The notes below the pieces were generated by a model that had not been told where the DNA came from, did no database searches, and saw only the letters and a list, made by a program, of their open reading frames with translations. DNA of 64,000 bases from Crambe crambe (taxonomy: Eukaryota > Porifera > Demospongiae > Poecilosclerida > Crambeidae): the NCBI GenBank assembly GCA_963924555.1, contig OZ004590.1, forward strand, positions 682,001 to 746,000, read 5' to 3'. Shown piece after piece: positions 58,101-64,000 of this stretch. A program made the position numbers and the translations under genes. Numbering within the stretch: the stretch's first letter is position 1; the number at the start of each line of letters is the position of its first letter.

Positions 58101-61100
58101 GTAGCTGCCTGGGACAATTTCATTTGCTGTGAAATAGAGTGGTATCTGCACTCAGGAAATGCAAGCAAAGCTTCCAGAGATCCCTTTCAATGAAAATCAA
58201 GGATGTAAAACACTTTTGGTCTGTCTAAACTCCAGCAAGACAAGCTACAACCGTGTGTGCCTCCATCACTCTCTGCCCAGGCAGAAATGTTCAATAACAC
58301 CTTCACACTAAACCAACCACTATCCCTGTTCAGCCTATGGCTGTCCCCACTGCTCCGGCTATTTCAAGTGTCAGTTTCAATGGCCTTAAGGTCTTGAGAG
58401 TGATCAAATATCTGCAGCCGAATGTGGCATCCGGCCCAAATGGTATTTCCAGCAAACTGCTAAGGGAAGGGGGATTGCTCCATCAGTCATGTCTGATCTT
58501 TAACCAATCTATGTCAACCAGCAAGGTTCCATCAGACTGGAAACTATCTAATGTGTGTCCTATCTTCAAGGCTGGTGACCCACACTCAGTTTCAAACTAT
58601 CGACTGATTTCCTTGCTCTCCCTTTCATCCAAAGTCATGGAGAGACTCATCCGTAATGCACATGATGTCACACCTACTGGATAACAACCTTCTATCACTG
58701 GAACAGTTTGGCTTTCACCCCTCCAGCTCAACCCAGGAAGCTATTCTATCAGCTACCAGGTCATGGCATAACACACTGGAGGACAGAGCAAGTGTGGCCT
58801 GTGTGTTTTTTGACCTCTCCAAGGTGTTTGACACCCTCCCCCACTCCCTCACCATGAATTCCCTAGCTCATGTAGGCATCTGTGGAGACCTCTACCGATA
58901 GTTTGCGGATTACCTCACAGGGAGGAAACAGAGAGTGGTCTTGGATGGAAAGTTCTCCACAACTATTAGTGTTACATCTGGGGTTCCCCAGGGCTCTATC
59001 CTAAGCCCTCTCTTATTCACTCTGAGTGTGGACCCCCTAACTAAGCTTTCCCTCTCTAAAAACGCCTACTTGGGCATGTTCGCAGATGATATCATCCTAC
59101 ACAAGGTTATCAGGTCTCTGTATGCCTACAGTCTGATGTTTCCATCATTGCTGACTGGGCAGACACAAGTGACCTTCAACTCAATAAGAACAAGACTAAG
59201 TGCATGGCTATATCAAAGAAGAAAAATCCGCCAATTCTTGACCTTTCTGTGAACTCTCAAAATCGAACAAGTTAACGCCTTTAAATATCTTGGTGTCTGA
59301 ATCTCCAGTGACTTGAATTGGTCTGTCCATATTGCCAAACTACTGGGCATTATCTTCAGGACCTTTAGATGGGTTGGTGTGAAATGTCTCTCCTACCTCT
59401 ACTAGGTCCTCGTTAGGCCCATCCTTGAGTACTGTTCTTGCGTCTGGGACCCTACTAACATCACCAGTGTGACCAAGTTAGAGAGGGTGCAGGAATTTGC
59501 TGCTAAATGGCCTCCAGTAAATGGAAGGAGACTGGAGCTGTTCTAGTCTCAGAATTAGGCTGGCTGCTGCTATCCCAAAGACATATTTCTCAAAAGCTTT
59601 GTCTGTACAGGAAAATCCTCGAAGAGGTCCATCAAGTGTCTTCGGACCTGCACCCAGTACGAGTGCCCATCACCAAAACAGTGTGCAACTCTTCAGTCCA
59701 TTTGTAAGAATGAAACATCATCAGAGCTCCTTCTTCATTAGTGTCATCATCCTCTGGGACTCCCTACCAGACCACGTCATCTCACCTCCAAACTACAAGA
59801 GCATCCTGAAAACCTATTTAGTAGTTTAGTTTTGTTCTTGTCTTTGTTTTAGTCTCATTAGTCTTATTAGTCTTTTGTTTTTCTTATTTGTCATGTCTCT
59901 CTTCTTACCTCCTCTCTCATTCTTACACCTACTCCCTTCAAGAGGGCAATAATAATAACTTATTATAGCTAGTTGACCCACCTCATTGCTTGCGATGAAA
60001 TTTATTAGAGAAATGTAATTTTCATTTCACAGAAATATTTCCCTTGTCAAAGCTCAATCCAGTTGGATCAACACCATGAGCGATGGCTATGGCTGTTGTA
60101 ATTGCAAATATCCTTGCACCCCTCTGTTTTGGCTGCCATAATCTCACTGTGGTTAGAAGAAAAGTTTTCTATAACCATTTTGTATTGTACACTGAATTGT
60201 AAATTGTAACATCACCATTCTGCCATTCTGAATTGTGGATACAACAATCCAGTGATCACTGCAACTGTGGATTATTCATCTGGTGTACTACTCTTTGTCT
60301 TATTCAGTGTGGACTTCAATCCATTTAGATATGGAAGCTTAGATGTCAGTTAACTTCTATAGCTTCAATGCTGCCTTCTAAGTGGATTCTCCTAGCACTC
60401 ATCATTGAGTTGTTCAGGTACAGACTCCAGCCTCAGTCTTGTTTTCAACATACAGGGGAAATCCAAGCCTCCTTGTAGCAAATCAATAGAATAATGTCAA
60501 ACTTGATCGCACTTGACAGATTATATCACCACCTTATCGAAGAAACAGTACTAATAGAGGGGTACATGTCCAACTATTGTACCACTGAATAATAGTTAGA
60601 CACCGAGGCCTGGAATCTACGGGATTTAGAAACCGGAAGGGCCTTGGGCTATGGAGGCCGAGTGAAGCGAGGCCTCTACTAAAGGCCCTGAAGGTTTCTA
60701 AGACCGTAGATTCCATTGACCAAGGTGGACCAAGGTGTCTAACTTATTTAGACTATATGGTCTGCATGTAAGTAATAAGCTGAGATTCCTACGTGATAGT
60801 TGTGTCGACAGTGGACAGCCAGCAAAATGCTGTAATAACGGCCAAGAAATTATTGATGAATGCCAGCGGTGTGACAATCCTTCCTGTCTTGGCAAACCTT
60901 GGTGCAGTGCATGGGGGCTTTATGAAAACCTAGAGTCCGACATGCCTGAAGAAACTGCCCCCTTGGCGACAGAGGAAATTGCTGCATAATCTCCATCTGA
61001 GAGAGAGAAGGAAAAATCACACAAAGGAAGAGGAAGTGTGTGGAGGAGGGGCTGGAGACAAAAAAAAAAAACACCTCTAGAACGCTTTGCAAAGCCCAAG

Positions 61101-63264
61101 ACAGCTGAAGAAGTAGCTCAAGCAAGAAAAGAGTCCATACCTCAGGAAATAAGAGCTGACACTGAATACTGCATCAAAGTGTGGGAGGATTGGAAAAAAT
61201 CAAGGAACCATGATGCAAAAAATGAGCTGGTTATTGATTATATCATCAGCATGAATAGAGCAATATTGCAAACGTGTCTCTGCCACTTCATTCTTGAAGT
61301 ATGGAAGAAATGTGGAAGTGAATATCCACCAAATTCTCTGCATCACATATGCTGTGGTGTCATGCAATATTTGAGGATGAATGGATTTTTTTTTAAATTC
61401 GGAGTTCAGTGATTTCAGGCTCACACTGGATGCTGAGATGAAAAGGCTGCAAAGAAAGGCCTGGGCTCCAAAAGAAAACAGGCAAACCCATTGACTGAAG
61501 AAGAAGAAGTGGAGTACTGGACAGTTAGGTGACCATTCCCCTCAAGTGTTGGTGGATACTATGCTCTTCATGTGTGGAGTATTACTTTGCCTTGAGAAGT
61601 GGACAAGAGCACAGGAATCTATGTTTACACCCACCATAAATAGAGCTCATTGAAAAGCCAGGTGAGCGACCTTTTCTGAAGTATACAGAGGATGTGTCAA
61701 AAAATAACCCAGGAGGTTTAAAGGGCCGAAAGCACAAACCTAAAGTTGTTGTTCATCATGCAAATGACGGGAACCTTACCAGATGCTTTGTAAGGCTGTA
61801 TAAGTTCTACAACAGCAAATGCCCCCAAGATCTTCCCAATAGTGTTTTTTATTTACTTTAAATAAATGCACTGGTCAGTATTGGTACACTCACTCACCAA
61901 TAGGCCCTGCAACACTAGCTAATATGGTAGCTCGAATGTGTAAAGCTGCTGGAATTAATGGTTACAAGACTAATCATTCACTACAAGCAACCACTGCAAC
62001 CCGCCTTTATCAAGCAAGTATTGATGAACAATTGATCATGGAAAAAAACTGGCCACCACAGTTTGGAGGGTGTCCACAGTTACAAACGAACTAACTCTGA
62101 GCAGCAAGAGTCTTTATCAGACATTTTATCCTTGAGATAAAAAAGGCAATAGTTTCTTGTAGCAGTACCATATCTACTAGTGTGCAGCCCATGGAGAAAC
62201 AGCTCTTGTCACAGCCCTCATCACAGCCAATCCAGAACCTGCATCATACAAATAATCAACATCTCGTGATTCACCCAAACAACTTAAAGAACATGTTTAC
62301 CTTGAATGGTTGTTCTGATGTGAATATCCATGTACACTTTTAACTCAATGCAAAGCTCTCAAGACAACAACAAAAAAAATTTTTTTATTTTTATGCGGAT
62401 ATCTAAGTGCTGGGGGGCTTTATGGTTTGGATTTCTAAGTCCCATAGGCAAGATACTATGCAGTATGTAGAAACTTACAACTGACCAATCAAATTGCTCT
62501 ATTCAGACTAGGTATAAACATAAGTAGTGATTAGGGGTGGAAACTCCTGTGTTAGTGACCCCATGCAATCATGTAGGGGTCGGGTCGTTGGTATTAAATA
62601 GTGCTATGTCTAAGCTACATAACCAGTATGATGCCACACGTACCAAACAGTGGGTTGTTGGTATTAAGTGCTCCATGGTAAGCATTACAGTTTCCTATGT
62701 ATGCAGTTTCTGGCTCCACTTACGTACTCATCTTTTAGCTATTAGTCAAAGCAGCAAAGATACAATATTATGACTCCAGGAGCCTAGCTATCAGCACTAA
62801 AAGTATTTTACTAGCTCACTGTCAAATATTATACTTTAATTTTGCTTGCTTGCTTGCTTGCTGTCAAATGTTGTACATTGCCCGTATAAATAATCTATAG
62901 AGCTTCATTCTTGCCACCTGAGAGTCAGCTCACTCACTGAAATTACTTGCTATATTATTTTTTATTACAGGACCTGAAGGTGTGGAGTTCACTATAAGAG
63001 ATGAGAATTCTCAACACACCCTAGCCTGGAAGAAACCAGCTAATTCAGATGAATATGATTTTCTAAACTATACAGTCACTGTAAAAAATATTGATAATGG
63101 CAAGAGTGAAGTGATGAATAGAACCAGCAATTCCAAGAGTCTTAACTTGGAGCCTGATACCAACTATTTGTTTACTGTGACCACTGTTAGTCGCTGTGAC
63201 CAAGGTGATGTGACTTCCTTGAACTTTTCAACTGGTTCGACTTCATCCATCATTACACCATCTG
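40052..63264 (+). CDS. Second receptor gene: signal peptide, Ig-like, FN3; continues past the right edge
   Basis: Three exons are visible: 40052-40127, 55361-55657 and 62971-63264, joined by phase-1 introns with GTAAGT donors. They give 222 residues: leader 1-25, Ig-like 26-124, FN3 125-222. The order Ig then FN3, the intron phases and the residues around the cysteines match gene 1, so this is a divergent paralogue arranged head to head with it. The first intron is about 15 kb and filled with repeats. Joining exon 1 to exon 2 across it is inference from phase and the lack of a better candidate; another exon could lie between. Whether this copy also has CCP, TM and DEATH modules cannot be seen here. 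Confidence 0.72.
40484..41044. mobile_element. 561-bp TIR element, TAGTCTGGCG ends, carrying a RecQ-like start
   Basis: Inverted arms of about 60 bp (40484-40543 and 40985-41044) beginning TAGTCTGGCGGGCGA. The flanks GGAGGGGCA and GGATGGGGC(A) look like a 9-bp target duplication with one change. The interior carries a RecQ-like Walker A region on the minus strand. The same end sequence occurs at 42844. Confidence 0.78.
40663..40790 (-). pseudogene. RecQ-like helicase first-exon fragment inside TIR element
   Basis: The minus strand reads FRDVFGILPTGYGEAFAM, matching the RecQ block (G)RDVFxxLPTGxGKS. The Walker A Lys reads Glu and a stop follows 12 codons later, so the fragment is dead. It is enclosed by the terminal repeats at 40484 and 41044. 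Confidence 0.7.
41395..41960 (+). repeat. Repeat family F, copy 1
   Basis: Shares GATAGTTAAAGCTGACTAG, CATAATGCCTGTACACACTG and GAAGTTGCTTTAGAGATCCG with 53990-54505 in the same orientation. The same unit is partly duplicated inside. Confidence 0.7.
42844..43327. mobile_element. 484-bp TIR element, TAGTCTGGCG ends, perfect 9-bp target duplication
   Basis: Arms begin TAGTCTGGCGTCGCCAGCCC and end in its complement, and stay paired for roughly 100 bp with small bulges. GCTAATGCA is duplicated at 42835-42843 and 43328-43336. Nine bases with long TIRs would fit a Mutator-like superfamily; this assignment is inference. The interior carries the 5' start of a RecQ-like helicase. Confidence 0.82.
43053..43195 (+). 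pseudogene. RecQ-like helicase start region inside TIR element
   Basis: Begins MESNQELCLKS, then after a one-base shift continues ELGIPGLKPERLKVVSAIFK and DVFAILPTGFGK, the N-terminal region and Walker A of RecQ-type helicases. It stops shortly after the Walker A Lys. The fragment holds a start codon and what looks like a first exon, between the two terminal repeats. Confidence 0.78.
43420..43628. mobile_element. Foldback FB-3 copy
   Basis: A hairpin with GGGATAGCCTAAAATC and complement, CTGCAGCCTCGTATGAAAAC arms and CACTTGT at the right end. Shorter loop than the copy at 2616-2877. Confidence 0.75.
43926..45157 (+). mobile_element. Composite repeat, arm B in intron 1 of gene 2
   Basis: Opposite-orientation copy of 29993-31026. 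Differs by a 249-bp insertion (44044-44292) and a shortened FB-4 loop (44891-45157). Together with FB-3 at 43420-43628 it forms a 1.7-kb block with a foldback at each end. Confidence 0.82.
44044..44292. mobile_element. 249-bp MITE with CCAGGGT ends, empty site visible in arm A
   Basis: TIR CCAGGGTGTCATCT and AGATGAAACCCTGG. CTA is present on both sides. The paralogous arm A reads AAAAGCTACTGTG without the element at 30911-30923 (minus strand), which fixes its ends and a 3-bp (CTA) duplication. Confidence 0.8.
45165..45333 (-). repeat. SINE-1, second copy
   Basis: Minus strand: GGGCTTGAGTCCC B-box-like site, a T tract, CTCAATTTTTAACTGTGATG and the tail CACATTATTATATAGATAA. Same order of blocks as 53812-53998. 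Confidence 0.68.
45446..47145 (+). repeat. 446-bp polypurine tandem array
   Basis: Units start at 45446 (388 bp), 45834, 46280 and 46726, with a period of exactly 446 bp. Inner subunits of about 45 bp carry GCTTCACAGAAGATGAAAG. The plus strand is almost all purine outside those subunits. Diverged continuations run to about 47540, at 48100-48360, and inverted at 53040-53285. Open frames here are by-products of low stop-codon content. Confidence 0.9.
47815..48905. repeat. Inverted duplicate, left arm
   Basis: Contains CTAAAGGATTTACTCCTG, TTGAGTAGCTATATATG and, at its right, a minus-strand SINE-2. Pairs with 52300-53000. A GA-rich stretch (48100-48360) lies in the middle. Confidence 0.7.
48940..49560. 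mobile_element. Degraded copy: composite body, FB-4 relic, FB-2 relic
   Basis: 48940-49190 matches the composite body, 49188-49330 is a shortened FB-4, and 49374-49560 is half of FB-2. The order body, FB-4, FB-2 is the same as in arm A, so these pieces move or spread together. Confidence 0.65.
49800..50300. repeat. Repeat family E, copy 2
   Basis: Same order of blocks as 11898-12620 (GATGCGTATCAAGCACGTG, CAGTCACTACGCAGTAAC, GAGGCATTCCTAGTCTAA) with one copy of the internal unit. Confidence 0.65.
50431..51094. mobile_element. 664-bp TIR element with compound palindromic ends and 9-bp target duplication
   Basis: Arms of about 116 bp, 50431-50546 and 50979-51094, nearly perfect, starting TAGCCTCGTTCCCAGG. 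Each arm is itself a hairpin (CCAGGCCTTCC paired with GGAAGGCCTGG around a purine-rich stretch). Flanks ATTTATCCT and ATTTGTCCT form a 9-bp duplication with one mismatch. No coding capacity seen. Confidence 0.8.
51333..51728. mobile_element. 396-bp MITE in intron 1 of receptor gene 2
   Basis: Left GACACTCGACAATGCTACCG and right TAGCATTCTTGAGTGTC; arms continue through TTTCAGAGAAACTC and CTAAGCAGCCAT with their complements. Confidence 0.7.
52300..53000. repeat. Inverted duplicate, right arm (includes SINE-2)
   Basis: Reads GTGGCTTGCAATCTGGGCTT, AGATCGAGTCCT and a long 3' part. The whole stretch matches 47815-48905 in the opposite orientation with gaps, and is followed by a reverse copy of the GA-rich array. 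Confidence 0.7.
53812..53998 (+). repeat. SINE-1: tRNA-derived SINE
   Basis: A tRNA-like head with B-box-like GGGTTCGAGCCC, an AGGTTTTTTTTCTTTCTC tract and the tail CACATTATTATATAGATGATA. The head is a long hairpin (GTTGGCTTGCGAG paired with CTCGCAAGCCAAC). A second copy lies inverted at 45165-45333. Not a functional tRNA. Confidence 0.7.
53990..54505 (+). repeat. Repeat family F, copy 2
   Basis: Direct copy of 41395-41960, with the first 130 bp tandemly repeated (about 53995 and 54140). It follows the SINE-1 copy directly. Confidence 0.7.
54903..55025. mobile_element. Foldback related to 60594-60744
   Basis: GTTAGACAACGAGACCAAGG, AAGGCCCGAGGCTGTAGCAT, then a CAAGCGCAGTGAGGGTGCTA centre and AGGGCCTGAGAGT. 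Same organisation, one end degraded. Confidence 0.5.
55361..55657 (+). CDS. Receptor gene 2, exon 2: Ig-like domain
   Basis: 99 codons, phase 1 at both ends, strong polypyrimidine tract before TGTAG, donor GTAAGT. Ig-like core: STACLNERFTVYCVADN, a following Trp (LGWRSE), and SIICVED as the closing cysteine strand, with NAT, NSS and NDT sequons. Confidence 0.83.
56290..56360. repeat. Single end of a TAGCCTC-type TIR element
   Basis: TAGCCTCATACCCAGGCCCG followed by a CCCGC-TTTTTT-CGCGGG hairpin and GGGCCTGGTAT, as in the ends of the 50431 element. No matching right end was found nearby, so this is probably a truncated copy. A similar stretch lies at about 42075-42135. Confidence 0.5.
56972..57160 (+). 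pseudogene. LINE ORF1-like PHD-type zinc finger
   Basis: Reads PCLICGKPV, then RCEACLLWSHQKCLGL and GWCCAPCW: the C-x2-C...C-x2-C...H-x2-C...C-x2-C layout of a PHD finger. PHD-like fingers occur upstream of the endonuclease in several CR1/L2 elements. Open for 62 codons, then broken. Confidence 0.65.
57199..57399 (-). pseudogene. Inverted fragment of the LINE endonuclease domain
   Basis: On the minus strand: DFLRARVSIAEPDIVALTET and WLDSDILDQEL, the N-terminal part of an apurinic-type endonuclease (the TETWL block). The surrounding element is on the plus strand, so this segment is inverted relative to the rest of the domain starting near 57480. Confidence 0.75.
57480..58010 (+). pseudogene. 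LINE endonuclease domain, C-terminal part
   Basis: Shows a GDFNVGFF block (in the frame starting 57543, HGDFNVGFFEHA), DTSSTLIDHVYMSN and GSANHNSIVVQ, the last corresponding to the SDH catalytic block with the Asp lost. A one-base shift separates the first part (DELESILSELR) from the rest. Confidence 0.75.
58337..59270 (+). pseudogene. LINE reverse transcriptase
   Basis: Blocks in order: GPNGISSKLLREGG, PSDWKLSNVCPIFKAGD, VSNYRLISLLS, QFGFHPSSSTQEAI, VFFDLSKVFDTLPH, TSGVPQGSILSPLLF, and the catalytic MFADDIIL. Frame changes occur near 58670 and 58900. Downstream (59270-59830) are the usual C-terminal blocks (FKYLGV, LVRPILEYCS, WDPTN). Not functional. Confidence 0.85.
59966..60593 (+). other. 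Intron sequence between the LINE and the Crypton relic
   Basis: No recognisable coding or repeat structure. Confidence 0.45.
60594..60744. mobile_element. 150-bp foldback, GTTAGACACC ends
   Basis: GTTAGACACCGAGGCCTGGA pairs with GGTGTCTAAC; GAATCTACGG with CCGTAGATTC; the centre is GAGGCCGAGTGAAGCGAGGC. Related to 54903-55025. Confidence 0.65.
60735..62150 (+). pseudogene. Crypton-type tyrosine recombinase (DUF3504-like), decayed
   Basis: Open segment 61038-61412 contains RFAKPKTAEEVAQARKESIP, YCIKVWEDWKKSRN, PPNSLHHICCGVMQYLRMNG, typical of the DUF3504/Crypton-derived recombinase family. Further blocks follow in other frames: GLGSKRKQANPLTEEEE near 61465, LIEKPGERPFLKYTEDVSK near 61650, GRKHKPKVVVHHANDGN near 61720, and the catalytic-end block GHHSLEGVHSYKRTNSEQQ near 62050, which holds the HxxH...Tyr signature. 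The leading segment 60735-60989 (DECQRCDNPSC, GKPWCSAWG) may be its N-terminal part. Several frameshifts and stops show it is dead. The ends were not defined. Confidence 0.75.
62971..63264 (+). CDS. Receptor gene 2, exon 3: fibronectin type III domain
   Basis: 98 codons, phase 1 at both ends. FN3 pattern: TLAWKKPANSDE (Trp strand), FLNYTVTVKN, then LNLEPDTNYLFTVTTVSRCD, which is the L.P.T.Y...V..V element. It ends in a Ser/Thr-rich stretch and donor GTAAGT, so the reading frame continues beyond this window. Confidence 0.87.
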
Positions 63265-63426
63265 GTAAGTCACCATTTGACATTATTATCTAAGGTAGTA
63301 TTATGTAGTACATGTCAGTTGTACTAGAGCCTATTCACTGAATTAAGGATCAACGCCCCTATAAAAATAATTTTTTTAAATGTCCATATCTTCATTCTAA
63401 TGATGTACTTAGTTACAATTTTACAC

Positions 63427-63427
<1 letters not shown>

Positions 63428-63463
<36 letters not shown>

Positions 63464-63464
63464 A
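63428..63464 (+). repeat. Long C run (about 36 bases)
   Basis: The longest of several G/C homopolymers in the window. It lies in a fragment of the 37.3-kb palindrome family. Confidence 0.9.
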
Positions 63465-63634
63465 GGTTTGAGTAAAATATGCTGGCATAATTTTGAGAAT
63501 TAGGCCAGACCAACAAGATTTGTTGTTGCTCGGGCTAAATCTTAAAAAATTGCTGATTTTTATTTATTTATTTTTTGTGAAGTTATAATTTTTTAAAAGC
63601 ATCAAATCAATTACTGTAAAGCAAAATAATTTTT

Positions 63635-64000
63635 TTAAAAACAATTCAGGTATTCAGTATGTGTTGATGGCACTGAATCAGTCAGTTGTTTTTGTTTTTT
63701 GGAGCGCTTGGCAACATGTGATGTTAGGGCGTTTGCCTTCTGAGCGACACAGGAAACATATTGTGCATACTGACTCTCTAAATTTTGCATGAATTCATCA
63801 TCAGTCAACATTTCTTCTGGGCTAACACAGTACCAACATACTGGTGGAAAAGCACCACTATAGTACTGGAGATGAGCAACTGAGTATCTGGTGACAAATG
63901 ATAATACGGTGTAGTAGAGGTAGTGACTTGAGTGGCAATGTTCATTCATGAAAGCCTTTAAACCTGCTGCATCCTTCAGATTTTCTTGCTGCAATTTGCC
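63635..64000 (-). CDS. Unrecognised open frame, 5' end outside the window
   Basis: About 121 codons open from the right edge to a stop at 63635-63637. No upstream ATG is visible, so the start lies beyond the window or the frame is a relic. Segments include EHCHSSHYLYY, PPVCWYCVSPEEML and a basic tail (KRSKKQKQ). A Cys/His-containing start and basic end would suit a transposon-encoded protein, but I do not recognise a family. It lies antisense within the intron after the FN3 exon of receptor gene 2. Confidence 0.4.
   Translation of the reverse strand, partial: GKLQQENLKDAAGLKAFMNEHCHSSHYLYYTVLSFVTRYSVAHLQYYSGAFPPVCWYCVSPEEMLTDDEFMQNLESQYAQYVSCVAQKANALTSHVAKRSKKQKQLTDSVPSTHTEYLNCF

Larger units (their letters stand above)
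56940..59965 (+). mobile_element. Broken CR1/L2-like non-LTR retrotransposon
   Basis: A PHD-like zinc finger segment, an endonuclease domain and a reverse transcriptase occur in the order expected for CR1/L2-group LINEs. Several frameshifts and stops, and an inverted piece near 57200-57400, make it inactive. The 3' end falls in a short AATAATAATAAC repeat (59948-59961), typical of L2-type tails. It lies in the intron before the FN3 exon of receptor gene 2. Confidence 0.82.

Overview
This is a eukaryotic, AT-rich, intron-rich window with no bacterial features. It holds one complete receptor gene and the 5' part of a related receptor gene, set in a dense field of mobile-element relics. The domain repertoire (Ig, FN3, Sushi/CCP, DEATH, tyrosine motifs), the mostly phase-1 introns between extracellular domains, and the mix of relics (piggyBac, Crypton, CR1/L2-like LINE, tRNA-derived SINEs, foldback MITEs) point to an early-branching animal. 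A demosponge (Amphimedon-like) is my best guess, but the species is inference.

Region by region. 1-18.5 kb: no host gene seen; foldback elements, a broken RecQ-like helicase fragment (5.1 kb), a decayed piggyBac transposase (8.8-10.8 kb) and several repeat families. 18.56-34.19 kb, minus strand: a complete 16-exon gene whose exons all join in frame to about 756 codons. It encodes signal peptide, Ig-like domain, FN3, two Sushi domains, a transmembrane helix, six evenly spaced Tyr-x-x-Leu/Ile motifs carried mainly by small cassette exons, a DEATH domain and a proline-rich tail. 34.2-40.05 kb: the divergent 5' region, with a TATA-like site, a 27-base G/C run, a TGACC cluster, a 660-bp palindrome and a 155-bp satellite. 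40.05 kb to past the right edge, plus strand: a second receptor gene (signal peptide, Ig-like, FN3, then unseen), with a 15-kb first intron full of repeats. 45.4-48.4 kb: a polypurine tandem array. 56.9-60 kb: a broken CR1/L2-like LINE. 60.7-62.2 kb: a broken Crypton-type tyrosine recombinase.

The two receptor genes look like divergently transcribed paralogues. Gene 1 has the layout of a surface receptor that could couple extracellular binding to SH2-type signalling (tyrosine motifs), SH3-type signalling (proline motifs) and DEATH-domain signalling. An inverted pair of about 1-kb repeats lies in intron 2 of gene 1 and intron 1 of gene 2 and brackets both promoters. Because the introns concerned are all phase 1, recombination between these copies would exchange the 5' ends of the two genes in frame.

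A second theme is a family of terminal-inverted-repeat elements with TAG...CTA ends and 9-bp target duplications. Two of them enclose the start of a RecQ-like helicase, and the smallest are only 58 and 64 bp long.
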